From Methanomassiliicoccales archaeon (GTDB taxonomy: Archaea > Thermoplasmatota > Thermoplasmata > Methanomassiliicoccales > JAAEEP01): a DNA stretch of 64,000 nucleotides. Positions within the stretch are counted from its first letter, which is position 1. Every line of letters starts with the position of its first letter. The DNA lies in the NCBI GenBank assembly GCA_013415695.1, contig JAAEEP010000001.1:132621-196620 (forward strand), in the 5' to 3' direction. Below, piece after piece: positions 1 through 10,234 of the stretch. Below the pieces are notes generated by a model. The model searched no databases. It saw only the letters and a program-made list of their open reading frames with translations, and was not told the origin of the DNA. The position numbers and the translations under genes were made by a program.

Positions 1-1
1 G

Positions 2-55
2 GTCATAGTTAGAATGCTTGGTCACGAGTTCCTGTTTGAGAACGAGGATTGGTAA
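2..55 (+). CDS. 3' end of an upstream gene (partial)
   Basis: An open frame enters from the left edge and ends at the TAA at 53-55; the last residues read MLGHEFLFENEDW. The RuBisCO ribosome binding site begins at the base before this stop has fully cleared, which fits an upstream cistron of the same operon. Seventeen residues are too few to assign a family. In archaea with this pathway the neighbour could be another nucleotide-salvage gene, but nothing here shows that. Confidence 0.45.
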   Translation, partial: VIVRMLGHEFLFENEDW

Positions 56-68
56 AAGGAGGGTTAGA

Positions 69-1313
69 ATGGAATATTCAGATAAATATCTCCATCTGGG
101 AGAGAAGGTGGATGTTGACGATAACGTCATCTGTGTGTACCGAATCAGCAGCGAACTGCCTATGGAAACGGCAGCTGCGGCTATTGCCACTGAGCAGTCC
201 ACGGGAACCTGGACAGGACTGACCACACTCAGCGAAGATATATTCGATAGATTGAGCGGCAAGGTTATCGACATCCAGAAAGACAAGGCCACGATCGCAT
301 TTCCCTCTGAGGATTTCAGTCTGGAGGTGGGGGGAATTCCCCAAATCCTCAGCGTGATCGCCGGAAACCTCTTTGGTCTGGATTCTCTAAAGGGCGTGAG
401 GCTTGAAGACGTTGAGTTTCCTATGAGCATGATCAGGGAATTCAGAGGTCCAAGATTCGGGATTGAGGGGATGCGCTCCCTGCTGGACAGACCTGAGAAG
501 CCTCTTGTGGGGACCATCGTGAAGCCCAAGATAGGGCTATCGCCGTCGAAGACCGCGGACTACGTATACGAGGCAGGAATGGGCGGTTTGACGAACGGGA
601 AGGATGATGAGACCTTGGTCGACCAGGACTTCTGTCCCATGGAGGAGAGGGTGGTTTCCATCGCCGAGGCCATTGATCGTGTTCGAGAAGAGACCGGGCA
701 TAAGATGATGCACGCGATCAACGTGTCCACGAGAGGAGACCGTATCGTTGAGGTTGCCGAGTGGGCACAGGATCTGGGAGCTACAGAGCTCATGGTGGAT
801 GTGCTCACCTGCGGCTTCGCCGCCGTGCAAGCCCTCTCCGAGGATGCCTCAATCAGGCTGCCCATACATGTCCATCGGACAATGCACGGGGCGATAACTC
901 GAAACCCGGAGCACGGCGTATCGATGAGGGTCTTCACCAGGCTGGTAAGGATGTGCGGGGGCGATGCGCTTCACATTGGAACATTTGGCGTGGGTAAGAT
1001 GAAGGGGGATCCAGAGGAGGACCTCCACAATAAAAGAGCTTGTGTTGAGGAGATGGGTACCCTGAAACCGGTCATGCCAGTTTGTTCCGGTGGGCTTCAT
1101 CCAGGGATGGTACCCTCTCTGGTCAAGATAGGAGGGAGAGATATTCAGATCCAAGCTGGAGGGGGTGTGGCTGGCCACCCACTTGGTGTGAGAGGTGGAG
1201 CAAGGGCCATGGCCCAGGCAGTGGACGCGGCGGTCATGGAGGAAGACCTAGAGGACTACGCCAAGGACCACGAGGAATTGAGGATGGCCATTGACAGGTG
1301 GGGTCTAGAGTGA
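69..1313 (+). CDS. rbcL: Ribulose-1,5-bisphosphate carboxylase, type III (archaeal)
   Basis: Large-subunit RuBisCO, 414 residues. In archaea it carboxylates ribulose-1,5-bisphosphate made from AMP, giving two 3-phosphoglycerate. The catalytic set is complete: E42 with T47/W48 in the N-terminal domain, KPK at 152-154, the carbamylated lysine K178 in KDDE (178-181), HVHR at 267-270 with H273, H302, loop-6 lysine K310 in GKMKG, SGGLHPG from 340 and the GGG phosphate loop at 364-366. So this looks like a true enzyme, not a RuBisCO-like protein. The ATG at 69 is chosen because AAAAGGAGGG lies at 54-63; a longer open frame from 18 lacks such a site. The next gene, AMP phosphorylase, overlaps its stop, which supports the salvage role. 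The segment before KDDE reads GGLTNG instead of the usual GGxDxx pattern. Confidence 0.93.
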   Translation: MEYSDKYLHLGEKVDVDDNVICVYRISSELPMETAAAAIATEQSTGTWTGLTTLSEDIFDRLSGKVIDIQKDKATIAFPSEDFSLEVGGIPQILSVIAGNLFGLDSLKGVRLEDVEFPMSMIREFRGPRFGIEGMRSLLDRPEKPLVGTIVKPKIGLSPSKTADYVYEAGMGGLTNGKDDETLVDQDFCPMEERVVSIAEAIDRVREETGHKMMHAINVSTRGDRIVEVAEWAQDLGATELMVDVLTCGFAAVQALSEDASIRLPIHVHRTMHGAITRNPEHGVSMRVFTRLVRMCGGDALHIGTFGVGKMKGDPEEDLHNKRACVEEMGTLKPVMPVCSGGLHPGMVPSLVKIGGRDIQIQAGGGVAGHPLGVRGGARAMAQAVDAAVMEEDLEDYAKDHEELRMAIDRWGLE

Positions 1314-2821
1314 AACTGAAGGCGAAATATATTGACATGGACGCCGGTGAGTACACGGCAGTAATGCATGATGAGGACTGCATGGAGATCGGGGTGAGGG
1401 AGCAAGACAGGGTCAAGGTGAAGCACGAGAGAAAGGAGATCACTGCCATTCTCCAGACCACAGACACAATGTTGGCACAGGGTGAGATCGGACTGCTTGG
1501 GAAAGCGTTTAAAAGTATGGGAATAGAACCATCGGAAGAAGTGGAGGTCATATATACTCCAAAGCCAGAATCGGTGAGCTTCATCAAGAAGAAAATGAGG
1601 GGGGAGGAGCTCTCATCGGAGGAAATACACATCCTAGTGCAGGACATCACCAATAGAAATCTGTCCCCGGTGGAGATGTCCGCCTATGTCACCGCCCTCT
1701 ACATCAACGGAATGAACATCAGTGAGACCGCGAACCTCACCGAGGCCATGGTGGACAGCGGCGAAACCATCGAATTCGATCATCCGGTTTTCGACTTCCA
1801 CAGTGTTGGTGGATGCCCAGGGAACAAGGTAACCCTCCTGATAGTGCCCATAGTGGCAGCAGCGGGACTTATGATCCCGAAGACCTCCTCGAGGGCGATC
1901 AGTAGCGCTGCAGGTACGGCAGACGTTGTTGAGGTTTTCGCCAAGGTCTCGTTCGACTCGAGCCAGCTCAAGAACATTGCCGAGAAAGTGGGGGGAACAC
2001 TGGCTTGGGGGGGCTCCATGAACCTTGCCCCGGCTGACGACCTCATCATCAAAGTCGAATATCCCCTTGGAATCGATCCGCACGCCCAGCTCCTGGCCTC
2101 GGTCATGTCCAAGAAGAAGGCTGTTGGTTCGCAGTTTCTGGTGGTGGATATACCCATGGGCGATGGCACCAAGGTCAAGGACATGGACGCAGCCAGGTCG
2201 TATTCAAGGGACTTCATTGACCTGGGCGAAAGGCTCGGGATAAAGGTGGAGTGCGCGATCACGTACGGAGGCCAGCCGGTCGGAAGGGCTGTTGGACCCG
2301 CGCTGGAGGCGAGGGAGGCCATCTCCGTGCTCGAGGGGGCTGACCACCCACGATCGGTGATCGAGAAGGCCTGCGGACTGGCAGGGATGCTCCTGGAGAT
2401 GGGTGGAATACCCAGAGGGGAAGAGAGAGCCCATGAGATCCTGGAGTCTGGAGAAGCCTTGAAGAAATTCAGAGAGATCGTGGAAGCTCAGGGTGGTTCT
2501 CCCGACATTGGCTCTGAGGATATCGTGGTCGGCACCCATACCCATGATATCTTTGCATCGAGCTGTGGGTACATCAACAGCATAGACAACCAGGTCATCG
2601 TGAAGATTGCAAGAGCGGCTGGAGCACCTAAGGACAAGGGCGCTGGCCTTGTTCTCACGAAGAAGAAGGGGGACAGTGTCGAGAAGGGTGAAGTTCTCCT
2701 GACCATCTACGCAGAGAACGAGGCGAAGCTCCATAGAGCAATTGGAAAATCTCGTGAAAAGGATCCGGTGGTCATCGAGGGGATGCTACTAAAGAAGATT
2801 CCCTCCTTCGAGAGGATCTAG
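1310..2821 (+). CDS. deoA: AMP phosphorylase (thymidine phosphorylase family)
   Basis: Converts AMP and other NMPs plus phosphate to base and ribose-1,5-bisphosphate, the step that feeds the isomerase and then RuBisCO. The archaeal form has an extra N-terminal domain of about 85 residues, seen here, before the thymidine-phosphorylase core. The core shows FHSVGGCPGNK (163-173) and KTSSRAISSAAGTAD (191-205), phosphate and ribose binding. The GTG at 1310 gives 503 residues, equal to the Thermococcus enzyme as I recall it, and has AGGTGGGG at 1296-1303. A GTG at 1298 is possible but lies inside that site. The start overlaps the rbcL stop, indicating translational coupling. The stop overlaps the convergent next gene by 4 bases. 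Confidence 0.93.
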   Translation: MKLKAKYIDMDAGEYTAVMHDEDCMEIGVREQDRVKVKHERKEITAILQTTDTMLAQGEIGLLGKAFKSMGIEPSEEVEVIYTPKPESVSFIKKKMRGEELSSEEIHILVQDITNRNLSPVEMSAYVTALYINGMNISETANLTEAMVDSGETIEFDHPVFDFHSVGGCPGNKVTLLIVPIVAAAGLMIPKTSSRAISSAAGTADVVEVFAKVSFDSSQLKNIAEKVGGTLAWGGSMNLAPADDLIIKVEYPLGIDPHAQLLASVMSKKKAVGSQFLVVDIPMGDGTKVKDMDAARSYSRDFIDLGERLGIKVECAITYGGQPVGRAVGPALEAREAISVLEGADHPRSVIEKACGLAGMLLEMGGIPRGEERAHEILESGEALKKFREIVEAQGGSPDIGSEDIVVGTHTHDIFASSCGYINSIDNQVIVKIARAAGAPKDKGAGLVLTKKKGDSVEKGEVLLTIYAENEAKLHRAIGKSREKDPVVIEGMLLKKIPSFERI

Positions 2822-3549
2822 AGCTGCGAATCAATCGCTTCACGCAGGGTAATGACGCCCTTGGCCACGGTTCTCGCAAGCTCCGAAGATATCGTGATCC
2901 GTCCACCGCTTTCGATGCGACTCAATCGCTGAATCTCACGTATCTCGCCATCTGTAGGGCAAACAGTTGGGCGCTCCATCACCTGATGACCCGAGGTCTG
3001 AGCGATTATCATGGCTGCCTCGACATCGGGCAATCCCACCTTGGTGGTAGTGGATGTTTCGTCCACTATCTCGATCTTGTCAACGATATCCCATATAGCG
3101 CAAATGGTACGATTCCGATTGGTGGGATCGCCATGCCCGATTCGTACCATAAGTTTGGAAAATCCGATGTAGGAGATTATGTCAGAGATCTCATCCGATA
3201 CCTTCTCTGGAGATTGAATCATCTTCTTGAGAACGAGTCTACCATCGGCGATTACTGCCATCCCAGGTCGGGGCCCTGGATCGATTCCCACAATAGCCAG
3301 ATCGAACTTCTCCCCTCCTTTGAGGATACTCAATGCAAGATTAACAGCATGCTGAGGATCCTTGGAAGCAACTACCTTGGGGAAATTCACCAGATTCTTC
3401 TCCCTCTTGGAGGTGATGATCACCCCGACCGAGATAGGTACTGCATCATCGAATCCGAGTGAGATGAACGACTCACTGATCCTTTTCAAGATCTGGACGA
3501 TCTCATAGAAGAAGTTGAAATCCTCAGTCATGACCCCAATTATCTTCAT
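2818..3549 (-). CDS. Conserved archaeal protein with a RuvC/RNase H-like motif
   Basis: 243 residues, function not recognised. The central segment AIVGIDPGPRPGMAVI (about 85-100) has the pattern of the first strand-turn-strand of RuvC-type RNase H folds, with an aspartate in the catalytic place. A later LPDVEAAMIIA could supply an acidic residue near the C-terminal helix, as in that fold, but this is inference. The last third contains an RLSRIESGGRITIS segment that might contact DNA. The gene is convergent with AMP phosphorylase and overlaps it by 4 bases. It could instead be a non-catalytic RNase H-fold protein. Confidence 0.7.
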   Translation of the reverse strand: MKIIGVMTEDFNFFYEIVQILKRISESFISLGFDDAVPISVGVIITSKREKNLVNFPKVVASKDPQHAVNLALSILKGGEKFDLAIVGIDPGPRPGMAVIADGRLVLKKMIQSPEKVSDEISDIISYIGFSKLMVRIGHGDPTNRNRTICAIWDIVDKIEIVDETSTTTKVGLPDVEAAMIIAQTSGHQVMERPTVCPTDGEIREIQRLSRIESGGRITISSELARTVAKGVITLREAIDSQL

Positions 3550-3575
3550 TCGGATGTAAGGGGCCGTAAGATGAC

Positions 3576-4817
3576 TTAATTATTGCCATCTTTAGTTCCG
3601 GCCCGATCGGCCTCAGGGGAGAGCTTTCGCCCGAGCATTGCATACCCCACAGCACTCACCAGTCCAATGGTCGAGATCGCCCCCCATAGTATGATCGGTT
3701 CTGCAATGCTATCCAACAGAAGTCCACCAACTGCTGGCCCCAATGACCAACCGGTCGCGGTGAAGAAGCTGAACACCCCCATGTATCTGCCACGCTCTTT
3801 CTCTGGAGAAAGATTGGCCACCATGTTCATCGAGGTGGGCGAGACTACCAACTCTCCCAGGGTTATGATGATCATGCAGATGGCCAGGAGCATGAAACCT
3901 CCGGCCAAGCCAGCGATGAAGTAACCAACTACGTAAAGCAAGGAGCCAAGGATGAGTGCGCGTGTCATCTTCCGCGTTGACAGAAGCCTGGCTATCGGGA
4001 TCTGTAATATGGCGACCATCGCCCCGTTGATCGAGTACAGGTATCCTATCTGAGTCTCCACGAGGCCTACCGTGCTCTTGGCAAACACCGAGTATGTGGA
4101 TGACATCTGGGATATCAGGATCCAAAGGATGAATGAAGTGATGCAGAAATACAGGAAGGTCCTGTCGCTCCTGACGGAGGTTATGTCCTTCAGGCTGAAT
4201 CCGGTGGTGGGCTTTTTCACGTGCATCGATTCGGATACCCAAAAGAGTATCATGACGAAGGATGCGGAGCTGCAGATTGCCGTGAGCATGAATAGTGACG
4301 AGTAGGAATAGGCTGCAAGGAATCCACCGATCATGGGGCCCAGAGCCCAGCCGATGTTTACCCCCACTCTCAGAAGTCCATAGGCTTCAAGGCGCCTACC
4401 GGGTTGGACAAGATCGGCGATCATCGCATTTGCAGAGGGTTCGAAGAGTGACCCAAAGAACCAGCTGATTATGACCAGGAAGGAGATTATGATGAATCCG
4501 TGACCCGCGGCCACTGACAAGGCCACTAAGAAGAAGGCAAGAGCCCTCATCCCAACGGAGAACAGCATTACGCGGCGTCGGCCAAGTCTATCGGATAGCT
4601 CTCCACCTACGATGGAACCCAGGGCGGCCATCAAGGCGCCAACGAGGTAGACGGTTCCAACGATGGACATTGGGACGCCCAGGCCATCATGGAGATATAT
4701 GGCGAGAAAGGGCATCACCACTGAGAACCCGATAGCTACGATCAGGTCCGAGGTGAACAGTATCCAGATTCGCCTGTCATACTCCCTGTATTGATCGACC
4801 GCGCCCAGTATGCTCAC
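3576..4817 (-). CDS. MFS transporter, drug-efflux type
   Basis: 413 residues with about twelve hydrophobic segments, the layout of the major facilitator superfamily. The loop between helices 2 and 3 carries the family signature GGELSDRLGRRRVM (about residues 75-88), motif A of proton-coupled transporters. A conserved PxxGGFLAAY turn follows helix 5, as in DHA1-type exporters. The substrate cannot be told; multidrug or metabolite export is the usual role. It lies downstream of dnaJ on the same strand, separated by 60 bases with AT-rich sequence, so it may have its own promoter. Confidence 0.85.
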   Translation of the reverse strand: MSILGAVDQYREYDRRIWILFTSDLIVAIGFSVVMPFLAIYLHDGLGVPMSIVGTVYLVGALMAALGSIVGGELSDRLGRRRVMLFSVGMRALAFFLVALSVAAGHGFIIISFLVIISWFFGSLFEPSANAMIADLVQPGRRLEAYGLLRVGVNIGWALGPMIGGFLAAYSYSSLFMLTAICSSASFVMILFWVSESMHVKKPTTGFSLKDITSVRSDRTFLYFCITSFILWILISQMSSTYSVFAKSTVGLVETQIGYLYSINGAMVAILQIPIARLLSTRKMTRALILGSLLYVVGYFIAGLAGGFMLLAICMIIITLGELVVSPTSMNMVANLSPEKERGRYMGVFSFFTATGWSLGPAVGGLLLDSIAEPIILWGAISTIGLVSAVGYAMLGRKLSPEADRAGTKDGNN

Positions 4818-4877
4818 TAGGCATCCCCCCTCGCCTAACCTTGAAGGCAGAGGTTCATTGACACTTTGGATATAAAC

Positions 4878-6026
4878 CTAATGCCAAAGCTTGAAACGGT
4901 CAAAGAAGCTCTTTTCGTGGGGCTCTATCTCTGCAAACTTCTCAAGAAGTTCCTTCTGCTCCTTATTGAGCTTGGTAGGCACCTTGATCTTGATGCGAAC
5001 GAACTGGTCCCCCTTTCCCCGACCGTTGGGCTTGGGCATTCCACTTCCTTTCAGTCGGAAAACAGTGTCGCTCTGGGATCCCGGTGGCACCTTCAACTTG
5101 ACCTTGCCCCCTACCATGGGGACCTCCTCTTCAGCCCCTAATGCTGCATCGGTGAAGCAAATTGGCCAGTCGATGAATATGTTGGGGCCGTCCCTCTTGA
5201 ATAACTCGTGCTCTTTCACATGGACGACGACAAAGAGATCACCGGGCGGTCCACCGTTCCTTCCGGGGTTTCCAGCCCCTGGAATGCGCAGTCTCGTACC
5301 GTTATCCACCCCAGGAGGTATCTCGATCTTCAATGTGGACGTCTTTCTGATCTGACCTCGCCCATCGCACTTCGAGCATTCCTTCTCTGCGATCACGCCC
5401 CTTCCATTGCACTTGGGGCATGCTTGGATCGAGACAAATTGAGAATATCCTCGGCGTTGGGCGGTTGACACCTGTCCCTTACCACCGCAGGTGGGGCACG
5501 TAATGGTGTTGCCCCCACGGGCTCCAGTGCCCTTACAGTCCTCACAGTTCACCCAAGTCGGAATTTTCGCCTCCTGGCTAAAGCCCTTGGCGGCGTCCTC
5601 CAGACTGATCTCTATGTCGTATCGAAGGGACTCTCCCTTTCTGGGGCGGTTACCCTGAGAAGCAGCTCCTCCAAGACCTCCGAAGAACATGTCGAAGATG
5701 CTGTTGCCGAACCCGAACCCCAGATCGCCGAAAATGTCCCTTATATCCCCATAATGGGTGAAGTCTCCCCAGTCAAAATCGCCACCACTGAACTGACCTG
5801 AAACGCCTGCATGACCATAGGTGTCGTAGAGCTTTCGCTTCTCGTCGTCGACCAGGACCTCGTATGCTTCGGACATCTCCTTGAACTTTTCCTCAGCGTC
5901 CTTGCGGTCCTCCTTTGTCACATCTGGGTGGTACTGCCTCGCTAGACGTCGATAGGATTTTTTGATCTCGTCGTTCGAGGCGCCACGCTCGACGCCCAGC
6001 ACCTCATAGTAGTCCTTCTTGGCCAT
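4878..6026 (-). CDS. dnaJ: Chaperone protein DnaJ (Hsp40)
   Basis: Co-chaperone that delivers unfolded substrates to DnaK and stimulates its ATPase. 382 residues: J domain at 4-70 with HPD at 33-35; Gly/Phe-rich linker at about 75-125; four CxxCxGxG zinc repeats at C161-C164, C177-C180, C203-C206 and C217-C220; then the two substrate-binding beta domains. This is full-length type I architecture. It follows dnaK by 11 bases in the same direction and closes the grpE-dnaK-dnaJ operon. The set is bacterial in origin and was acquired by some archaea, Thermoplasmatota among them. Confidence 0.96.
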   Translation of the reverse strand: MAKKDYYEVLGVERGASNDEIKKSYRRLARQYHPDVTKEDRKDAEEKFKEMSEAYEVLVDDEKRKLYDTYGHAGVSGQFSGGDFDWGDFTHYGDIRDIFGDLGFGFGNSIFDMFFGGLGGAASQGNRPRKGESLRYDIEISLEDAAKGFSQEAKIPTWVNCEDCKGTGARGGNTITCPTCGGKGQVSTAQRRGYSQFVSIQACPKCNGRGVIAEKECSKCDGRGQIRKTSTLKIEIPPGVDNGTRLRIPGAGNPGRNGGPPGDLFVVVHVKEHELFKRDGPNIFIDWPICFTDAALGAEEEVPMVGGKVKLKVPPGSQSDTVFRLKGSGMPKPNGRGKGDQFVRIKIKVPTKLNKEQKELLEKFAEIEPHEKSFFDRFKLWH

Positions 6027-6037
6027 GCAAACTCAGC

Positions 6038-7891
6038 CTATTCCTCATCAACGATCTTGTAATCAGCATCAACGTAATCGCCCTCTTGCTCTCCTGAGGG
6101 CTCATCAGCCTGGGCCTGTTGCTGTGCCTGGGCCTGCTCTTGACTGATCTGCTGATAAATCCTCGAGGATATCTGATACATCTCTTTGCTAAGGGCTTCT
6201 GTCTTCTCCTTAATCTTCGAGATCTCTCCCTCCTCAAGGGCCTGGCGGAGTTCCTCGATTCCCTTCTGCATCATCTCCCTCTCTGCTGCTGTGACCTTGT
6301 CGCCGAGCTCCTCCAGCGTTTTCTCCGTTGAGTAGATAAGCGAGTCTGCTTGGTTTACAGCCTCGGCCTTCTCGCGGCGATTCTTGTCCTCATCGGCGAA
6401 CTGCTCCGCCTCCTTGACAGCGTGGTTGATCTCGTCTTGGGATAGCTTCGTGCTCGCGGTTATCGTGATGCTCTGTTGCTTCCCCGTACCCAGATCCTTG
6501 GCAGATACATTCAGGATACCGTCGGCATCGATGTCGAACGTGACCTCGATCTGTGGGATTCCCCTCGGCGCGGACGGTATGCCCATTAGCTGAAATTTGC
6601 CCAATGATGTGTTGCCAACAGCCATTTCCCTCTCGCCCTGAAGCACGTGAATCTCAACGGTGGTCTGGTTATCAGCAGCGGTGGAGAATATCTGGCTCTT
6701 CCTTGTGGGGATGGTCGTGTTCCTTTCGATGAGCCTGGTGGCGATTCCTCCCAGGGTCTCGATGCTGAGGGAGAGAGGGGTCACATCCAGCAGGAGGACA
6801 TCCTTGACCTCCCCGGCGAGAACCGCACCCTGAATGGCTGCTCCCATAGCCACGCATTCCATAGGATCGATCCCCCTCTGGATCTTCTTGCCTATGGTAG
6901 TTTCTAGGAACTTCTGGACGAGGGGCATCCTAGTCGGTCCTCCGACCATGATGATCTTGTCTATCTTGTCCGCACCGAAGCTGGAGTCCCTCAAGGCCTG
7001 GTCTATTGGGCCCTTGCATTTCCTGATCACAGGGTCCACTAACTCCTCCAACTTCGCCCTTGTGATGTTCATGGAAAGATGTCTGGGACCTGTCTGATCT
7101 GCGGTTATGAAAGGAAGGTTGATCTCTGTAGTCTGGGTGGTTGAAAGCTCGATCTTTGCTTTCTCACATGCCTCACGCACCCTCCACATGGCCATCTTAT
7201 CATTCCTTAGGTCAATGCCCGACTCATTCTTGAACTCCTTCATGACGAAATCCATGAGCAGTTCATCCATGTCGGTACCGCCTAGCTGGGTGTCCCCGCT
7301 TGTGGATACGACCTCGAAAACACCCTCTGAGAACTCCATGATGGTAACGTCCAGGGTTCCGCCTCCAAAGTCAAAAACCATTATCTTCTGCTCTTCTTCG
7401 GTCTTGTCAATTCCATATGCAAGAGCGGCAGCTGTTGGTTCGTTGATGATCCTTACGACTTCCAACCCCGCAATAGCTCCCGCATCCTTTGTGGCCTGCC
7501 TCTGATTGTCGTTGAAGTAGGCGGGAACGGTGATTACAGCTTTTTGTATACTCTCGCCTAGGTACGCCTCGGCGTCCCTTTTTATCTTCTGAAGAATGAA
7601 AGCGGAGATCTGCTGTGGCGTGTACTGCTTGCCGAAAATCTCAGCCTTGTAATCAGTACCCATCTTCCGCTTGATGGCTTTAATGGTGCTCTCTGGATTG
7701 GTGACCGCCTGCCTTCGAGCGGGCTCTCCGACCAGGAGCTCTTTTTCCTTCGTGAACGCAACATACGAGGGGAAGGCCTTCCCCCCAATACTGGTACCCT
7801 CCGCGCTGGGAATGATGGTGGACCTCCCACCTTCCATGATCGCAGCCGCAGAGTTGCTTGTTCCCAGGTCTATGCCTATGATCCGAGACAT
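6038..7891 (-). CDS. dnaK: Chaperone protein DnaK (Hsp70)
   Basis: ATP-dependent foldase, 617 residues from the ATG at 7891. The N-terminus [14 protein letters not shown] is the phosphate-1 loop; [11 protein letters not shown] (about 170-180) is phosphate 2 and GGPTRMP is the adenosine motif. The substrate domain and a helical lid follow, ending in a Gln/Ala/Asp/Glu-rich tail. The N-terminal domain lacks the loop found in proteobacterial DnaK, like Gram-positive and archaeal forms, and the text is close to Thermoplasma DnaK. The ATG at 7891 is preferred because an AGAGGGTG site precedes it and it sits 1 base after the grpE stop; an open frame to 7918 would run into grpE. Confidence 0.96.
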   Translation of the reverse strand: MSRIIGIDLGTSNSAAAIMEGGRSTIIPSAEGTSIGGKAFPSYVAFTKEKELLVGEPARRQAVTNPESTIKAIKRKMGTDYKAEIFGKQYTPQQISAFILQKIKRDAEAYLGESIQKAVITVPAYFNDNQRQATKDAGAIAGLEVVRIINEPTAAALAYGIDKTEEEQKIMVFDFGGGTLDVTIMEFSEGVFEVVSTSGDTQLGGTDMDELLMDFVMKEFKNESGIDLRNDKMAMWRVREACEKAKIELSTTQTTEINLPFITADQTGPRHLSMNITRAKLEELVDPVIRKCKGPIDQALRDSSFGADKIDKIIMVGGPTRMPLVQKFLETTIGKKIQRGIDPMECVAMGAAIQGAVLAGEVKDVLLLDVTPLSLSIETLGGIATRLIERNTTIPTRKSQIFSTAADNQTTVEIHVLQGEREMAVGNTSLGKFQLMGIPSAPRGIPQIEVTFDIDADGILNVSAKDLGTGKQQSITITASTKLSQDEINHAVKEAEQFADEDKNRREKAEAVNQADSLIYSTEKTLEELGDKVTAAEREMMQKGIEELRQALEEGEISKIKEKTEALSKEMYQISSRIYQQISQEQAQAQQQAQADEPSGEQEGDYVDADYKIVDEE

Positions 7892-7892
7892 A

Positions 7893-8435
7893 TTATTCAC
7901 CCTCTTTCTGCTTTCCAACCATTACCTTGGCATAACGAATAACCTTGTCTCCAAGGAAATAACCTTTCTGATAAACCTCCAAGATCTTTCCCTCTTCGCC
8001 TTCTCCCACGCAGAGCGCCTCGTGAAGGTCTGGATTGAACTGCCCATCGGCTGGTGCCTCCCTGAGGCCGTAACCTTTGAGAAGGGATTTGACATTGGAG
8101 TGTATCTGCCTTACACCCTCCATGCCCTTGTCCGAATCGGAAATGGCCAGGGCACGTTCGAAATCATCGATTATCAGGAGCAGCTCGGAGATGAGCTTTT
8201 CGTTGGCAGTCTCCGTTATCCTCTCTATCTCCCTCTGCTGCCGCTTCTTGTAATTGTCGAAGTCCGCCTGTATCCTCTTCGCAGAATTGAGGTAGTTCTT
8301 GGAAAAAGCCCTCTCCTCCATGAGCTGATCCTTGAGATCCTCGAGCTCCTGTTTCAGCGATTCTACTTCTTCGGTCTCCACTGAGTCTTCGGGAGATGCC
8401 TCCTCAGAGGCTGCCTCATCAAGCTCCTTTTCCAT
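7893..8435 (-). CDS. grpE: Nucleotide exchange factor GrpE
   Basis: Releases ADP from DnaK. 180 residues from the ATG at 8435: an acidic N-terminal stretch, a long coiled coil (about 25-90) containing [16 protein letters not shown], and a C-terminal beta domain with the family pattern [13 protein letters not shown]. Upstream of the ATG lies GGTGATG, which fits an archaeal ribosome binding site; a further 24 in-frame residues upstream look non-coding. It is the first gene of the grpE-dnaK-dnaJ operon and lies 79 bases after the thermosome gene on the same strand, with a TATA-like GATATAGAA in between. Confidence 0.94.
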   Translation of the reverse strand: MEKELDEAASEEASPEDSVETEEVESLKQELEDLKDQLMEERAFSKNYLNSAKRIQADFDNYKKRQQREIERITETANEKLISELLLIIDDFERALAISDSDKGMEGVRQIHSNVKSLLKGYGLREAPADGQFNPDLHEALCVGEGEEGKILEVYQKGYFLGDKVIRYAKVMVGKQKEGE

Positions 8436-8514
8436 CGCGGCATCACCATGAGATGTAGGGATTGGGATATAGAAAAATGTTAAGTGGTTTGGGGGATGAC
8501 CCCCCATTTCAAGT

Positions 8515-10152
8515 TTAATCCTCGAACGCCTCGTCAGGCATACCGCCGGGCATACCGCCGGGCATACCGCCGGGTCCGCCTCTTGAAGCGATCACGTCAT
8601 CGATCCTGAGGATCATGACAGCTGCATCCGTGGCAGAGTTGATGGCCTGCTTGCCCACGCGGAAGGGCTCGAGAACATTCTCCTTGTACATGTCCACGAC
8701 CTTTCCGTTGTAGACATTTACACCAGCATGCTTCTTGCCCGCCTTATGAGCCTTCCTCATCTCGATGAGTATATCGATTGGGTCAAGTCCGGCGTTCTCG
8801 GCGAGCGCGGTGGGAATAACCTCCATCGCGCTGGCGAAGGCGTCGATGGCTATCTGCTCCCTTCCGCCAATAGAGGCTGCATACTCCCTGAGCTTCATGG
8901 CCAACTCCACTGCAGTGGAGCCACCGCCGGTGACCATCTTACCATCCTCGATGGCAACTGCCACTACACTCATGGCATCCTCGAGAGAACGACCGATCTC
9001 CTCGACTACATGCAGGGTCCCGCCCCTTATCAGAATGGAAACTGCCTTGGGATTCTTGCAGCCGGTCACGAAGGTGAGTTCGTCCTCCTGGACCTTTCTC
9101 ATCTCGACCAATGCGGCCTCACCGAGATCTGCTTTCTCGAGCTCGTCGATCTTGTTGGTGATGTTTGCGCCAGTAGCCTTGGACAGTTTCTCTATGTCGC
9201 TCTTCTTTACGCGCCTGAGAGCCAGTATGCCTTCCTTGGCGAGGAAGTGCTGAGCCAGGTCGTCAATGCCTTTCTGGCACATGACCACGTTGGCGCCCAC
9301 TGACTTAATCTTGTCCACCATCTTGCGCAGCATCCTCTCTTCCTCGTCGAGGAACGCCTGAAGCTGAGTGGGGTCCGTGATCTCGATCTTCGCATCGATC
9401 TCGGTCTTCTTTATCTCAAGAGGTGCGTCGATGAGAGCGATCTTGGCCTTCTTGATCTTCTTGGGCATCTGGGGATTCACGGGTTCTTTGTCGATTATAA
9501 TGCCCTCGATCATCTCGGTGTCCTCCATGGACCCGCCCTGCTTCTTCACAATCTGAACATTGTCGATGTCCACGACATAGCCGCCGTCCTTCTTCTCCGC
9601 TACAGCAGAAACCGCATCCACAGAGAGTTCAGCAAAGAGCTCTCTGGAACCCGACACAGCCTTGCTGATCATCGCGGTCATGGCTATCTTCTTCAAAGTT
9701 TCCTTGTCGTCGACACCAGTATCGATGGCGAGACCCTCGAGGACTTCGATAGCCTTCTTGGCCGCCATCCTGTATCCACCAGTGATGATCGTCGGGTGCA
9801 CGTTGGCTTCGATTAGATCGACCGACTTCTTGAGAAGCTCTCCCGCAATCACTACAGCCGTGGTGGTCCCATCACCGCACTCTTCGTCCTGGGTCTTAGC
9901 AACCTCGACAAGCATCTTTGCGGCGGGGTGCTCCACATCAATCTCCTTAAGGATAGTCACGCCATCGTTTGTGATGACAACATCACCCATGGAATCAACG
10001 AGCATCTTGTCCATGCCCCTTGGACCCAGGGCGCTCCTGACCGAGTCGGCTATGGTCCGAGCTGCCATGATGTTGTTATATTGAGCGTCCTTGCCCTTAT
10101 CTCGCCTGGTACCCTCCTTCAGGATAAGTATGGGGGTATTACCGTATCCCAT
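8515..10152 (-). CDS. Thermosome subunit (group II chaperonin)
   Basis: ATP-driven double-ring chaperonin of the cytosol, 545 residues. Seen: [19 protein letters not shown] at the N-terminus, [15 protein letters not shown], the nucleotide-binding CGDGTTT, and [10 protein letters not shown] in the C-terminal equatorial part. The tail has three GGMP repeats. The ATG at 10152 is chosen because AGGAGG lies 8 bases before it; the TTG at 10170 lies upstream of that site. Only one subunit gene is visible here, and others could be elsewhere. A TATA-like box at 10227-10234 suggests a leader of about 50 bases. Its position ahead of grpE-dnaK-dnaJ makes one foldase cluster. Confidence 0.96.
   Translation of the reverse strand: MGYGNTPILILKEGTRRDKGKDAQYNNIMAARTIADSVRSALGPRGMDKMLVDSMGDVVITNDGVTILKEIDVEHPAAKMLVEVAKTQDEECGDGTTTAVVIAGELLKKSVDLIEANVHPTIITGGYRMAAKKAIEVLEGLAIDTGVDDKETLKKIAMTAMISKAVSGSRELFAELSVDAVSAVAEKKDGGYVVDIDNVQIVKKQGGSMEDTEMIEGIIIDKEPVNPQMPKKIKKAKIALIDAPLEIKKTEIDAKIEITDPTQLQAFLDEEERMLRKMVDKIKSVGANVVMCQKGIDDLAQHFLAKEGILALRRVKKSDIEKLSKATGANITNKIDELEKADLGEAALVEMRKVQEDELTFVTGCKNPKAVSILIRGGTLHVVEEIGRSLEDAMSVVAVAIEDGKMVTGGGSTAVELAMKLREYAASIGGREQIAIDAFASAMEVIPTALAENAGLDPIDILIEMRKAHKAGKKHAGVNVYNGKVVDMYKENVLEPFRVGKQAINSATDAAVMILRIDDVIASRGGPGGMPGGMPGGMPDEAFED
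8538..8573. repeat. Three 12-base direct repeats coding the chaperonin GGMP tail
   Basis: The unit GCATACCGCCGG occurs three times head to tail. On the minus strand it encodes Gly-Gly-Met-Pro-like repeats at the thermosome C-terminus, which point into the folding chamber in this family. Perfect nucleotide identity suggests recent slippage. Confidence 0.9.
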
Positions 10153-10226
10153 GTCATTGCCTCCTATCAAATCAGATATGTATGACCACTAGCAGAGCTA
10201 GCGGGAAAACGAAATGTTTGTTCTTC

Positions 10227-10234
10227 TATATAAA
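10227..10234 (-). promoter_or_regulatory. Likely TATA box of the thermosome gene
   Basis: On the minus strand the sequence reads AATTTTATATAG, centred about 80 bases before the ATG at 10152. Archaeal TATA boxes lie about 26 bases before the start site, so transcription would begin near 10203 and leave a leader of about 50 bases. No other strong AT box occurs between it and the gene. Confidence 0.5.

Noticed and set aside
7671-8384. Open frame of 237 residues opposite grpE and dnaK
   Set aside because: Antisense to two well-recognised genes; no ribosome binding site and no family-like pattern.
8538-8573. Direct repeats as a regulatory or CRISPR-like element
   Set aside because: They are in frame and encode the known chaperonin tail; spacing and number do not fit an array.
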